From contig NZ_JAINVV010000012.1 in NCBI RefSeq assembly GCF_019880585.1, positions 248,001 through 312,000 on the forward strand: a DNA stretch of 64,000 nucleotides, read 5' to 3'. The notes under the pieces were generated by a model that ran no database searches, was not told where the DNA came from, and saw only the letters and a program-made list of their open reading frames with translations. The stretch's first letter is position 1; each line of letters starts with the position of its first letter. Both the position numbers and the translations under genes were made by a program. Of this stretch, positions 43,135 through 51,026 are shown piece by piece. The stretch comes from Sphingomonas colocasiae (lineage in GTDB: Bacteria > Pseudomonadota > Alphaproteobacteria > Sphingomonadales > Sphingomonadaceae).

Positions 43135-43932
43135 TCAATCCAGCCAGGCAGGCGCGCGCTTTTCGATAAAGGCGCGCGCGCCTTCACGCGCATTGGGCGA
43201 AGCGAGCACGTTCGCGATCGCCTCTTCCTGCGCGGCTAGAACGGCGGTCTCGTCACGATCGGCGGCGAGCCGCGTCACCCGCAGGCTTTCCCGAACCGAG
43301 CTGGGCGCATTGCCGGCAATGGCCTGTGCGATCTCGACGGCGGCCGTGATCTCCTGCCCGGCGGGCACCAGCCGGTTCGCCAGCCCGAACGCGCAGGCGC
43401 GCTCCGCCGACAGGCGTTCGCCGGTCACGACCATCTCGATCGCCAGCGCCCGCGGCAGCGCGCGCGCGATACGGTGGCACCCACCGGCGCCGGCGATCAA
43501 TCCGCGCTTCACCTCGGGCAAGGCAAAGACCGCATTCTCGCCGGCAACGATCATGTCGCAGGCAAGTGCGAGTTCCATCCCGCCGCCAAAGGCGCCGCCA
43601 TGGACCGCGGCGATCCAGGGTTTGGCCCTGGGCGCATAGACGAAGCCGGCGAAGCCGGCGCCGAACGGCATGAGTTCGTCCACGCGCCCCGCGGCGACCA
43701 CCTTCAGGTCAACACCTGCGCAAAAGGACTTGCCGCGCGCCGCGAGGATCGCGACGCGGATCGACGGATCCGCCTCGATCCGCATCGTATATTCGCCGAG
43801 TTGCCGCGCGAGCGCGCCATTGACCGCATTATGCGCCCCGGGCCGGTTGAGCGTGAGCAAGACGACGTGATCGCCGATACGCTCGAACAGAACCTCCGCC
43901 TCCTGCCCGTCCGCCTGCACATCGATCGCCAT
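43135..43932 (-). CDS. Enoyl-CoA hydratase/isomerase family protein
   Basis: 265-residue crotonase-fold protein. The oxyanion-hole segments are GKSFCAGVDLK and HGGAFGGGMELALACD. A glutamate in ALPEVKRGLIAGAG stands at one catalytic position, and the following GAGGCHR block fits the family. It is the last gene of the nine-gene minus operon, 2 nt after the acyl-CoA synthetase gene. It probably hydrates or isomerises an unsaturated acyl-CoA made by the double acyl-CoA dehydrogenase. Confidence 0.93.
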   Translation of the reverse strand: MAIDVQADGQEAEVLFERIGDHVVLLTLNRPGAHNAVNGALARQLGEYTMRIEADPSIRVAILAARGKSFCAGVDLKVVAAGRVDELMPFGAGFAGFVYAPRAKPWIAAVHGGAFGGGMELALACDMIVAGENAVFALPEVKRGLIAGAGGCHRIARALPRALAIEMVVTGERLSAERACAFGLANRLVPAGQEITAAVEIAQAIAGNAPSSVRESLRVTRLAADRDETAVLAAQEEAIANVLASPNAREGARAFIEKRAPAWLD

Positions 43933-43934
43933 CG

Positions 43935-46052
43935 TCAGTCCCTCCAGCTCACAAGTCCGTCGAGCGCTTCGATTTCGTCGCCGCGGATCAGGATCGGGTT
44001 AATCTCCAGCGATTCGAGATCGGGGCCAAGCCGCAGCGCCTCGTCGCCGATCCGCGCGATGATATCGGCCAGCCGGTCGAGATCGGCGGGCGGGATGTTG
44101 CGGAAACCCTGAAGCAGGCGGAACCCCCGCAGCTTCGCCAGCATCGCCCGCACCTCTCCCGCGCTCACGGGGAGCGGCGCGGTCGCGGCATCGGCGACGA
44201 GTTCGACCAGGATGCCGCCCAGTCCCACGGTGATCGTCGGCCCCCAATTGGCATCGCGGGTCACGCCCACCAGCAGTTCCACGCCGCCTTCACGCATGGG
44301 CGACACGATGACCCCGTCGACCCGCGCATCCGGCCGCGCGGCAGCGACCGCATCGACGATCGCGTCGAATGCTTCGCCGAGCACCTCGCGCGCGACATTG
44401 AGGCGGACGCCGCCGGCTTCGGTCTTGTGCGCGATATCGGGCGAAAGAATCTTCATCGCGAACGGCCCGGCATCGCCGATCGCCGCCGCTTCGGCGCGCG
44501 TCTTCACGACATAGGCGGGAATGACCGGGATCGATCGGGCGGCGAGATGATCGAGCACGGCGCGCTCGGTCGCGAGCGGAGGGCGTTCGGCGGGATCGAT
44601 CGCGGCCTGGGCCAGCAGCAGCGATGGCGCCGCCGTATCGAGCCGCGCCGACCACCAGGCGGCCTTGCCGGCGGCACGCAGCATGACATCGATCCCGCAG
44701 ACGATGTGCGGCAAGCCATGTTCGGCGATCGCCCGACGCGTCACATCGGTCAATGTCCTCGCGGTGGTCAGCACCATGATCGCCGGCTTGCCGAGCGTCG
44801 CGACCGTGCGGCCGATCGCGGTCAGCGCGCCGGGCAAGGTCGCCTGCCCCTCCACCACCGGAACCGCCAGATTGACCGCGATGAGGCCGATATCGGGTGA
44901 TGAGGCGGCGATCGGCAAGACCCGCTCGAACAGCATCTCGTCACGCACCGCCGCACCGGTGACGTCGAGCGGATTGAGTGTCGATCCGAAGCCCGGCATG
45001 ACCGCCGCAAGCGCCGCCGCGACGTCCGCCGAATGCGGCGGCACGCACACGCCCGCATCCTCGGCGCCATCGGCGACCAGGGTGCAGGCACCGCCGGAGA
45101 TCGAGATGAATTCGAGCCCGGAGGCAGGCAAAGGGCCCGTCGCCGCCAGCAGGCCGGCGGTGACGATCAGATCCTCGGTCGAAAAGACCCGGATGATGCC
45201 AAGCCGCTCGCACACCGCGTCGAACACCGTATCGTTTCCGGCAAGCGAGCCGGTGTGCGCCTTCGCCACCTCGGTCGCCAGTGCGCTACGACCGATTTTC
45301 AGGATCACGATCGGCTTGCGGCAGGCGCGCGCGCGCGCCGCGGCCCGTTCGAAGCGCGCAGGGTCCCGAATGGATTCGGCGAAGATCGCGATGGCACGCG
45401 TCTCGTCATGGTCGACCAGATAATCGACGACATCCGCAAGCGTCAGCTGGCCTTCATTGCCCGTCGCGGCGACGAAGCTTGTGCCGATATTCTGGCTGTG
45501 CGCGAATTCGTTGAGTTCGCTCGCCGTCGCGCCGCTCTGCGACACGATGGCGATGCTGGGCGGCAACAGCGGCAGCAGCGCGGGGATCGCGGACACCGGC
45601 GCCCGCGCGGTGACATTGTTGAATCCCAGCGAATTGGGTCCCCAGACATTCATGCCAAGCGCGCGCGCCTTCTCGAGCAAAGCCTGCTGCGAAGCGACGC
45701 CCTCGCTTCCCGCCTCGGCATAGCCCGCGGTCAGGATGACGGCATTGCGAACACCCGCCGCCGCGGCATCGTCGAGCGCATCGAGCACCGCCGCCTGGGG
45801 AACGGTGACAAAGGCCAGATCGATCGGCGCGCCGACCGCACGGCATGACGCGAAGCCCTTCATTCCCAGCACGTCGATACCCGCGCGATTGATCGCGAAG
45901 ACCTTGCCCTGATAGCCGAAGTCCCGGAAATTCTTGGCGATGAATCCGGTCCATGGCGATTTTTCGGTGGCGCCGATCACAGCAATGCTCGTCGGCGCGA
46001 ACAATGTCGCCAGGGGATGGCCGGCCGCCGCCGCATTCGTCATCGCATCCAT
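43935..46052 (-). CDS. ADP-forming acyl-CoA synthetase (acetate-CoA ligase family, single chain)
   Basis: About 705 residues. Domain order is CoA-binding Rossmann (residues 15-120, SIAVIGATEKSPWTG), succinyl-CoA-ligase-like flavodoxin domains (150-450, VSQSGATASELNEFA and ISGGACTLVADGA) and a C-terminal ATP-grasp domain (about 480-700, MKILSPDIAHKTEAGGVRLN). It makes an acyl-CoA from acid, ATP and CoA with ADP as product, which is reversible, unlike the AMP-forming ligases elsewhere in the window. GTG at 46058, ATG at 46052 and ATG at 46043 are all possible starts; the first overlaps the upstream stop. Confidence 0.92.
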   Translation of the reverse strand: MDAMTNAAAAGHPLATLFAPTSIAVIGATEKSPWTGFIAKNFRDFGYQGKVFAINRAGIDVLGMKGFASCRAVGAPIDLAFVTVPQAAVLDALDDAAAAGVRNAVILTAGYAEAGSEGVASQQALLEKARALGMNVWGPNSLGFNNVTARAPVSAIPALLPLLPPSIAIVSQSGATASELNEFAHSQNIGTSFVAATGNEGQLTLADVVDYLVDHDETRAIAIFAESIRDPARFERAAARARACRKPIVILKIGRSALATEVAKAHTGSLAGNDTVFDAVCERLGIIRVFSTEDLIVTAGLLAATGPLPASGLEFISISGGACTLVADGAEDAGVCVPPHSADVAAALAAVMPGFGSTLNPLDVTGAAVRDEMLFERVLPIAASSPDIGLIAVNLAVPVVEGQATLPGALTAIGRTVATLGKPAIMVLTTARTLTDVTRRAIAEHGLPHIVCGIDVMLRAAGKAAWWSARLDTAAPSLLLAQAAIDPAERPPLATERAVLDHLAARSIPVIPAYVVKTRAEAAAIGDAGPFAMKILSPDIAHKTEAGGVRLNVAREVLGEAFDAIVDAVAAARPDARVDGVIVSPMREGGVELLVGVTRDANWGPTITVGLGGILVELVADAATAPLPVSAGEVRAMLAKLRGFRLLQGFRNIPPADLDRLADIIARIGDEALRLGPDLESLEINPILIRGDEIEALDGLVSWRD

Positions 46053-46054
46053 CC

Positions 46055-47182
46055 TCACGCCCCGCCCTCAACCGCAGCCATCAGCGTCTCGATGGCATCG
46101 GCGAAATCCTGCTTGAACTCCTGAACGACCGCCGTGGCGGAGCGGATGCTGTCGACCAGACCGACACCCTGGCCGACCCAATAGCTCGAAAGCGCCTTGG
46201 CCTGCGGATTGCCGGCATCGGCCGCGCGCTCGATGCGGGCGAAGGTCGGCACGCTGATCAACGCCATCATCGGCATCGGCAAGGCACCGGGGCTTTGCGG
46301 CCCATCCCATGCGTCGTGCCATGCCGAGCGAAGCTGGCGGCTCGGTTTGCCCGTCCGCGTGCTCGAACGGATCGTATCGCGCGACGTAGCGGCGACCATC
46401 TTGTCCTTGAAGGTTTCGCTCGTCTCCGCCTCGGTCGTCGCCAGCCAGATCGATCCGGTCCACGCGCCGGCGGCCCCCATCGCCATGCACCCGGCCATCT
46501 GCGCGCCGGTCATGATCCCGCCCGCAGCCAGCACGGGCACGTCGCGGATCGGTTTGACCGCCTTGATCACTTCGGGAACGAGCACCAGCGTCGAGACCTC
46601 GCCGCAATGGCCACCGGCCTCGCCACCCTGGGCGACGAGCAGGTCGACACCGGCATGAACCTGGCGCACCGCATGCTCCTTCGCACCGACGAGCGCGCCG
46701 ACGGGCACGCCATGCCTGCGCGCGCGGTCGATCATCGAAGCAGGCGCGATACCGAGCGCGTTCACCATCAGCCGGATCGGATGCCGGAACGCGACATCCA
46801 TCAGCGCCTCGCCCGCTTCGGGCAGGGTGGGCAGGAACAGCTTGTCCACCACATCTTCGCGATTGGCCTGGATCTGATGGTTCCGCAGAAGATCGACCGC
46901 GAAATCGATATGTTTCTGCGGCACCCGCGCGACGATCTCGTCGATATCGATATCGGTGCCCAGCGCCTGGTTCTCGGGGATCAATATGTCGACGCCATAT
47001 GGCTTGCCGTCGACATGATCGTCGATCCAGCGGAGCTCCTCCTCAAGCGATTCCGGCGTAAACGAACTGCCGCCAAGCACCCCGAAGCCGCCGGCCCGGC
47101 TGACCGCCGCGACGACATCGCGGCAATGGCTGAATGCGAAAAGCGGGAAATCCGCGCCGACGAGCTTTCGGATATTGTCCAT
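46055..47182 (-). CDS. Nitronate monooxygenase-family FMN protein, resembling the IpdC subgroup
   Basis: 375-residue TIM-barrel flavoprotein. Recognised motifs are AQGGEAGGHCGE at the active site, AAGGIMTGAQMAG for FMN phosphate, and the N-terminal FAFSHCRDVVAAVSRAGG. That last block is characteristic of the actinobacterial subgroup that includes IpdC, a CoA-ester reductase of steroid ring breakdown (from memory of the family). Its place among acyl-CoA dehydrogenase, thiolase-like, hydratase and CoA-ligase genes fits a role on an acyl-CoA better than nitronate oxidation. The exact reaction is unknown. Confidence 0.88.
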   Translation of the reverse strand: MDNIRKLVGADFPLFAFSHCRDVVAAVSRAGGFGVLGGSSFTPESLEEELRWIDDHVDGKPYGVDILIPENQALGTDIDIDEIVARVPQKHIDFAVDLLRNHQIQANREDVVDKLFLPTLPEAGEALMDVAFRHPIRLMVNALGIAPASMIDRARRHGVPVGALVGAKEHAVRQVHAGVDLLVAQGGEAGGHCGEVSTLVLVPEVIKAVKPIRDVPVLAAGGIMTGAQMAGCMAMGAAGAWTGSIWLATTEAETSETFKDKMVAATSRDTIRSSTRTGKPSRQLRSAWHDAWDGPQSPGALPMPMMALISVPTFARIERAADAGNPQAKALSSYWVGQGVGLVDSIRSATAVVQEFKQDFADAIETLMAAVEGGA

Positions 47183-47246
47183 TACGATATCTCCAATGAA
47201 TATGTGCAGGGCGCGCGGTCACCGGCCCGGGGCGCGGCGATATGCC

Positions 47247-49439
47247 TCACCCCCCAAGCCCCAGGCCGCGCATCGCGATCAGCGTGCGCTGGATCTCGTT
47301 GCTGCCGCCGCCGACGACGTACATGATCGAAAGCCGCAGGATCTCCTCGACCAGCCCGTCCGCCGGCGCATCCGGGGCATCCGCGCCGAGAAGCGCCTGC
47401 CCACCGAGCAGATCGAGCCCGGCCTCGCAGATCGCCTGAGCAAGCTCGCTGGCATGGATCTTCGCCGCCGCCGCCTCGACCAGCGGGGGAACGCCGTCAT
47501 CCATCATGCGAAGCGACGCCATCGCCAGCTCGCGCCCCGCCATCAGGCTGGCGGCGAGTTCGCCGATGCGCTGAACGATCGCCCGATCGGCGCGCAAGAC
47601 CGCATCATCGCGGATCGCATCGATGATGCGGCCGAGCACGACCGCGAGACGCGATACGAACGCCCCCATCGTGATCCGCTCATTGGCCAGCGCGTTCGAC
47701 AGGATCGCCCAGCCCTGCCCCTCCTCACCGAGCCGATACGCCGCCGGGATGCGGACATCGTCGAAGAAGATGCTGCAGAAGACATGGCCGTGCAGGCCCG
47801 TCATCGGGCGGACGCTGATCCCCGGCGTGTCCATCGGCAGGATGAACAGGCTGATTCCCGCACGCCTGGCATCCGGATCGGTGCGGGCCGCGAGGATCAT
47901 GTGCGACGCGCGCTGCCCGTCGGTGGTCCAGATCTTCTGCCCGTCGATGCGATACTCGTCCCCGTCGCGGCGCGCACGCGTCCTGAGGCTTGCAAGGTCC
48001 GATCCCGCCTCCGGCTCGCTATAGCCAAGGCAGCCGGTCACGCGGCCCGCACGGATCAGCGGCAACAGCTCGCGCTTCAGCCGCTCGCTGCCATGTGCGA
48101 TGATTTCGGGCGCAATGATGCGGCACGGGCAGATCATGGCATGCCCCGGAGCATCGGCCAGCTGCATTTCCTCAATAAATGCAAGCAGTTCGAAAGCCGT
48201 TGCCGCCATGCCGCCGGCGTTTTCCGGCCAACTCAGCGTCGTCCAGCCGTCGCGGCCCAGGCGCGCGGCGAAATCCAGATCCCAGTCACGTTCCTCGAAG
48301 GGCCGCGCGGCAAGCGCGGTCCGATCCGACAGCGTCCAGTTCTCGGCCAGCCAGTCGCGGAAACGGGCGCGGAACCGCATCGCGGGATCGTGCGCGGGCG
48401 CCAGCAGCGATTCCAGCGCGGATGCGCCGTCATCGACCAGGACCGCGCCCAGCGCGGCGGCCGCCCGGGTGGCGCCGCCCAGCCGTGCGGTGTCGCCATG
48501 CACGCGCCGGAACAATCCCGGCGCTTCATGCTCCTCTGCGAAGCCGATCGCGCCGAAACAATGCTGGGTCTCGAGCGCGACCCTCCGCAAGGCGGCTCCC
48601 GCAAAACCGACCGCCGAAGCGGCAAGCATCTGCCAATGCGGCGCGGCCGCATCCTGCCCACGGGCAGCCGCAAGCAACATCAGCCGCGACGCATCGAGCC
48701 TGATGCGACCATCCGCGAGCTTGTGCTGCACCGCCTGGAAAGACCCGATCGCCTGACCGAACTGGCGCCTGATCCGGGCATAATCGACGACCGCGTCGAA
48801 ACCGCGCAGCGCGGCGCCCAACGCACGCGCGCACAGGGCGAGGCGCATGGTCCACAACAACGGCGCGACGCCCTCGGCCAGGTCATGGGTCCGCTCGAGC
48901 GCCACCGCCTCCAGCCGGAGATCGCACAGCCCGTCGACAAGCGCCGCCACCGGCGCGACCGTCACGCCCGGGCTGTCGCGTCGGACGAGGCCCGCCCTTC
49001 TCCCTTCGCCGTCGAAGAGCAGGATATGATCGGCTTCGCGCGCGCCGTCGACGAGGCGCAGCCTGGCCGAAACATGACCATCGGCGAATTCGGCACGTCC
49101 GGCGCCGATATCGCCGGTTTCGCCAAAGGCGATCGCGACCCGGCTTCCCTGGGGAGCGAAACCCGGCAGCGCGATATTGAGCGATATGCTTTCCGCGAGC
49201 GGAATGCCCGATCCCGCGCGCCCAAGTTCGATCAGGACGCGCAGTCCGTCCTCGAAACGCCCCATATCGGGGGATTCGCAAAGCAAGGGCAGGCCGAGAT
49301 CCAGCGCACGCGACCATGCGCCGCCCTCCACCGCCGGGCCGGCAAAGCTTCGGGCCACCGAGTCCAGAAGCATCCCGATATCGAGTGCAGCTTCGCCCTC
49401 TCCGTCCAGGCCACGCTCCTCCGTCGCGACGGCGCTCAT
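47247..49439 (-). CDS. Double-length acyl-CoA dehydrogenase (two ACAD domains in one chain)
   Basis: 730 residues, about twice the usual size. The N-terminal half (1-350) has a degenerate ACAD with the helical bundle YARIRRQFGQAIGSFQAVQH and FGAIGFAEEHEAP. The C-terminal half (355-730) is more canonical, with GYSEPEAGSDLASLRTRA, DGQKIWTTDG and VVGGGSNEIQRTLIA. Fused pairs of this kind are known in steroid side-chain degradation (FadE34-type), where they replace a heterotetramer and act on bulky acyl-CoAs. Its ATG overlaps the thiolase-like stop by 4 nt. Confidence 0.93.
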   Translation of the reverse strand: MSAVATEERGLDGEGEAALDIGMLLDSVARSFAGPAVEGGAWSRALDLGLPLLCESPDMGRFEDGLRVLIELGRAGSGIPLAESISLNIALPGFAPQGSRVAIAFGETGDIGAGRAEFADGHVSARLRLVDGAREADHILLFDGEGRRAGLVRRDSPGVTVAPVAALVDGLCDLRLEAVALERTHDLAEGVAPLLWTMRLALCARALGAALRGFDAVVDYARIRRQFGQAIGSFQAVQHKLADGRIRLDASRLMLLAAARGQDAAAPHWQMLAASAVGFAGAALRRVALETQHCFGAIGFAEEHEAPGLFRRVHGDTARLGGATRAAAALGAVLVDDGASALESLLAPAHDPAMRFRARFRDWLAENWTLSDRTALAARPFEERDWDLDFAARLGRDGWTTLSWPENAGGMAATAFELLAFIEEMQLADAPGHAMICPCRIIAPEIIAHGSERLKRELLPLIRAGRVTGCLGYSEPEAGSDLASLRTRARRDGDEYRIDGQKIWTTDGQRASHMILAARTDPDARRAGISLFILPMDTPGISVRPMTGLHGHVFCSIFFDDVRIPAAYRLGEEGQGWAILSNALANERITMGAFVSRLAVVLGRIIDAIRDDAVLRADRAIVQRIGELAASLMAGRELAMASLRMMDDGVPPLVEAAAAKIHASELAQAICEAGLDLLGGQALLGADAPDAPADGLVEEILRLSIMYVVGGGSNEIQRTLIAMRGLGLGG

Positions 49440-50959
49440 GCCGCGCGCCAGTGGCGATAGCCGTCCGGCGCTTCGAAGACGTCTCCGGCCATGCCGACGG
49501 GCTCGACACCCGAGAGCAGCATCCGCAGCGTCGCGTCATCCTCGCGCGGGACACGAGCGACGAAGCGGCTGCCCTGCGGAGCGCGGCCGACGATGGTGGC
49601 GAACGCCGGTGTGCCATCGCGGCGAAACGGCACACTCAAGGCTTCGATACGACCTGGCCCGATATGATCCTCGTCAAGCCGAGGCACCGGACCGCGCAGC
49701 CGGTCGGCATCGGCCTGAACGTCGAAATCCTGCGGAAAAAGCGGTTCGCGCGGCTGGGTGCGCGACAGGATGATCGTGTGATTGTGCGTCGCGAACCCGC
49801 CATTCGCGAAGATCAGGCCGTGGCGCGCGCCGGCGCGCAGCGTTCCGGCCATCGCGGCCGCGGCATGCATCATGCAGTTCCCGATCGGCCCACCACCGAA
49901 GGTCAACCCGCCGTAGACGCTGGGCAGCCGTTCAAGCGGCCAATCGAGCACCCGCCGCGCCATCTTCGGAATGCAGGGGAAGCAGCTGTACAGTTCGACG
50001 CAATCGAGATCCCGCGCGGCAAGGCCGTTCATCTCCAGCGCACGGCCGATCGAGGCGATCATCGCCGGTGAATGCGCATAGCTGTCGCGTGCAAGGAAAT
50101 CCTCGTCCTCATGGGCCGCGGCCCCCGCGCCGACGAAGACGATCCTCTCGTCCGGCACACCGCGTTCGCGCGCCACTTCCAGACTGGTCACGATCAGCGC
50201 CGCGCCCTGGTTGACCGCGCTGTTCGCCACCATCAGCTTGCTATAGGGATAGGCGATCATCCTGTTCCGCGGCGTCACCTCCAATATGGCGTCCGGTTCA
50301 TGGACGGCGCGCGACCAGGCATAGGGATTGGCGGCGGCCGCCTGCGAATAGGCGGACCAGAGCCGCGCGGTTTCCGCCTGGGCCTCCGCGAATGTCTGCC
50401 CCCAGGCCGCCCGCGTCGCGGATTCGTACAGGGGGTAGACGTCGGTCGGCGTCATCAGTCCGTATTTGCGAAGAAAGGGGCGCACCGACGCATCGAGAAG
50501 ATCGCGCATCGCATCCGGCTTCTGCGCGTCGGGTGCGGCCTTCTGCGCCGCCAGCGCCGCGCGATTGGCGGCGGTCCGCAGCGCTTCCGCCCCGGTGATC
50601 GCGGCGATGCGCGCTTCGCCCGAAGCGATGAGATTGGCGGCATGGTTGAGCAGGAAGATCGGCCCGTCGCCACTCGGCTCGCGGGTCAGCAGGCTGGCGC
50701 GGGGATGGATATCGAGACGCGCCAGGAGATGGGGCGTGATCGCTTCATCGCCCGGCCATGGCGCGACATCGCTGCTGATCTGATTTTCGATGCCCAGGAA
50801 ATCGGCATCGGCCAGCCATGATCCACCCGCATCGCGCTCGGCGCGATCGAGCGCCGCCTGCATCAGATCCAGAACGCTCGGGCCCGGAACCTCATCCTTC
50901 GCATGATCGCTGATCTGGCCTGCGCCCACGATCACCGGGGTCCGGGAAGCTGTCGTCAT
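49436..50959 (-). CDS. Thiolase-family (acetyl-CoA acetyltransferase-like) protein lacking the usual nucleophile cysteine
   Basis: 507 residues from the ATG at 50959 (MTTASRTPVIVGAGQ). Thiolase-fold blocks are PVIVGAGQISD, NSAVNQGAALIVTS, ELYSCFPCIPKMAR and GGGPIGNCMMHAAA, with a C-terminal extension from about residue 420. Around residue 90, where thiolases carry the acyl-accepting cysteine, the sequence is TREPSGDGPIFLLN with no cysteine. The NGGFATHNHTI block is present. It may be a non-canonical lyase-type thiolase, as some SCP2-like/Ltp2 proteins that cleave without a covalent intermediate. It follows the TonB receptor gene. Confidence 0.85.
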   Translation of the reverse strand: MTTASRTPVIVGAGQISDHAKDEVPGPSVLDLMQAALDRAERDAGGSWLADADFLGIENQISSDVAPWPGDEAITPHLLARLDIHPRASLLTREPSGDGPIFLLNHAANLIASGEARIAAITGAEALRTAANRAALAAQKAAPDAQKPDAMRDLLDASVRPFLRKYGLMTPTDVYPLYESATRAAWGQTFAEAQAETARLWSAYSQAAAANPYAWSRAVHEPDAILEVTPRNRMIAYPYSKLMVANSAVNQGAALIVTSLEVARERGVPDERIVFVGAGAAAHEDEDFLARDSYAHSPAMIASIGRALEMNGLAARDLDCVELYSCFPCIPKMARRVLDWPLERLPSVYGGLTFGGGPIGNCMMHAAAAMAGTLRAGARHGLIFANGGFATHNHTIILSRTQPREPLFPQDFDVQADADRLRGPVPRLDEDHIGPGRIEALSVPFRRDGTPAFATIVGRAPQGSRFVARVPREDDATLRMLLSGVEPVGMAGDVFEAPDGYRHWRAA

Positions 50960-51026
50960 CTCTGTCTCTAAACTCGTTACGGTGCGGGCGGAACGAGGCT
51001 CGATCCGCCCGCGCATGGTTTCATCG

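Noticed and set aside
41061-43193. A 710-codon open frame on the minus strand opposite the Baeyer-Villiger monooxygenase
   Set aside because: No recognisable motif, and the opposite strand has clear FAD and NADPH motifs and a strong ribosome site.
46055-47182. Plain nitronate monooxygenase for nitroalkane detoxification
   Set aside because: The N-terminal block and the acyl-CoA gene context fit the IpdC-like subgroup better; kept as family member without that function.
47175-49460. A 761-codon plus-strand frame opposite the double acyl-CoA dehydrogenase
   Set aside because: Shadow of a well-supported gene; composition typical of antisense reading.
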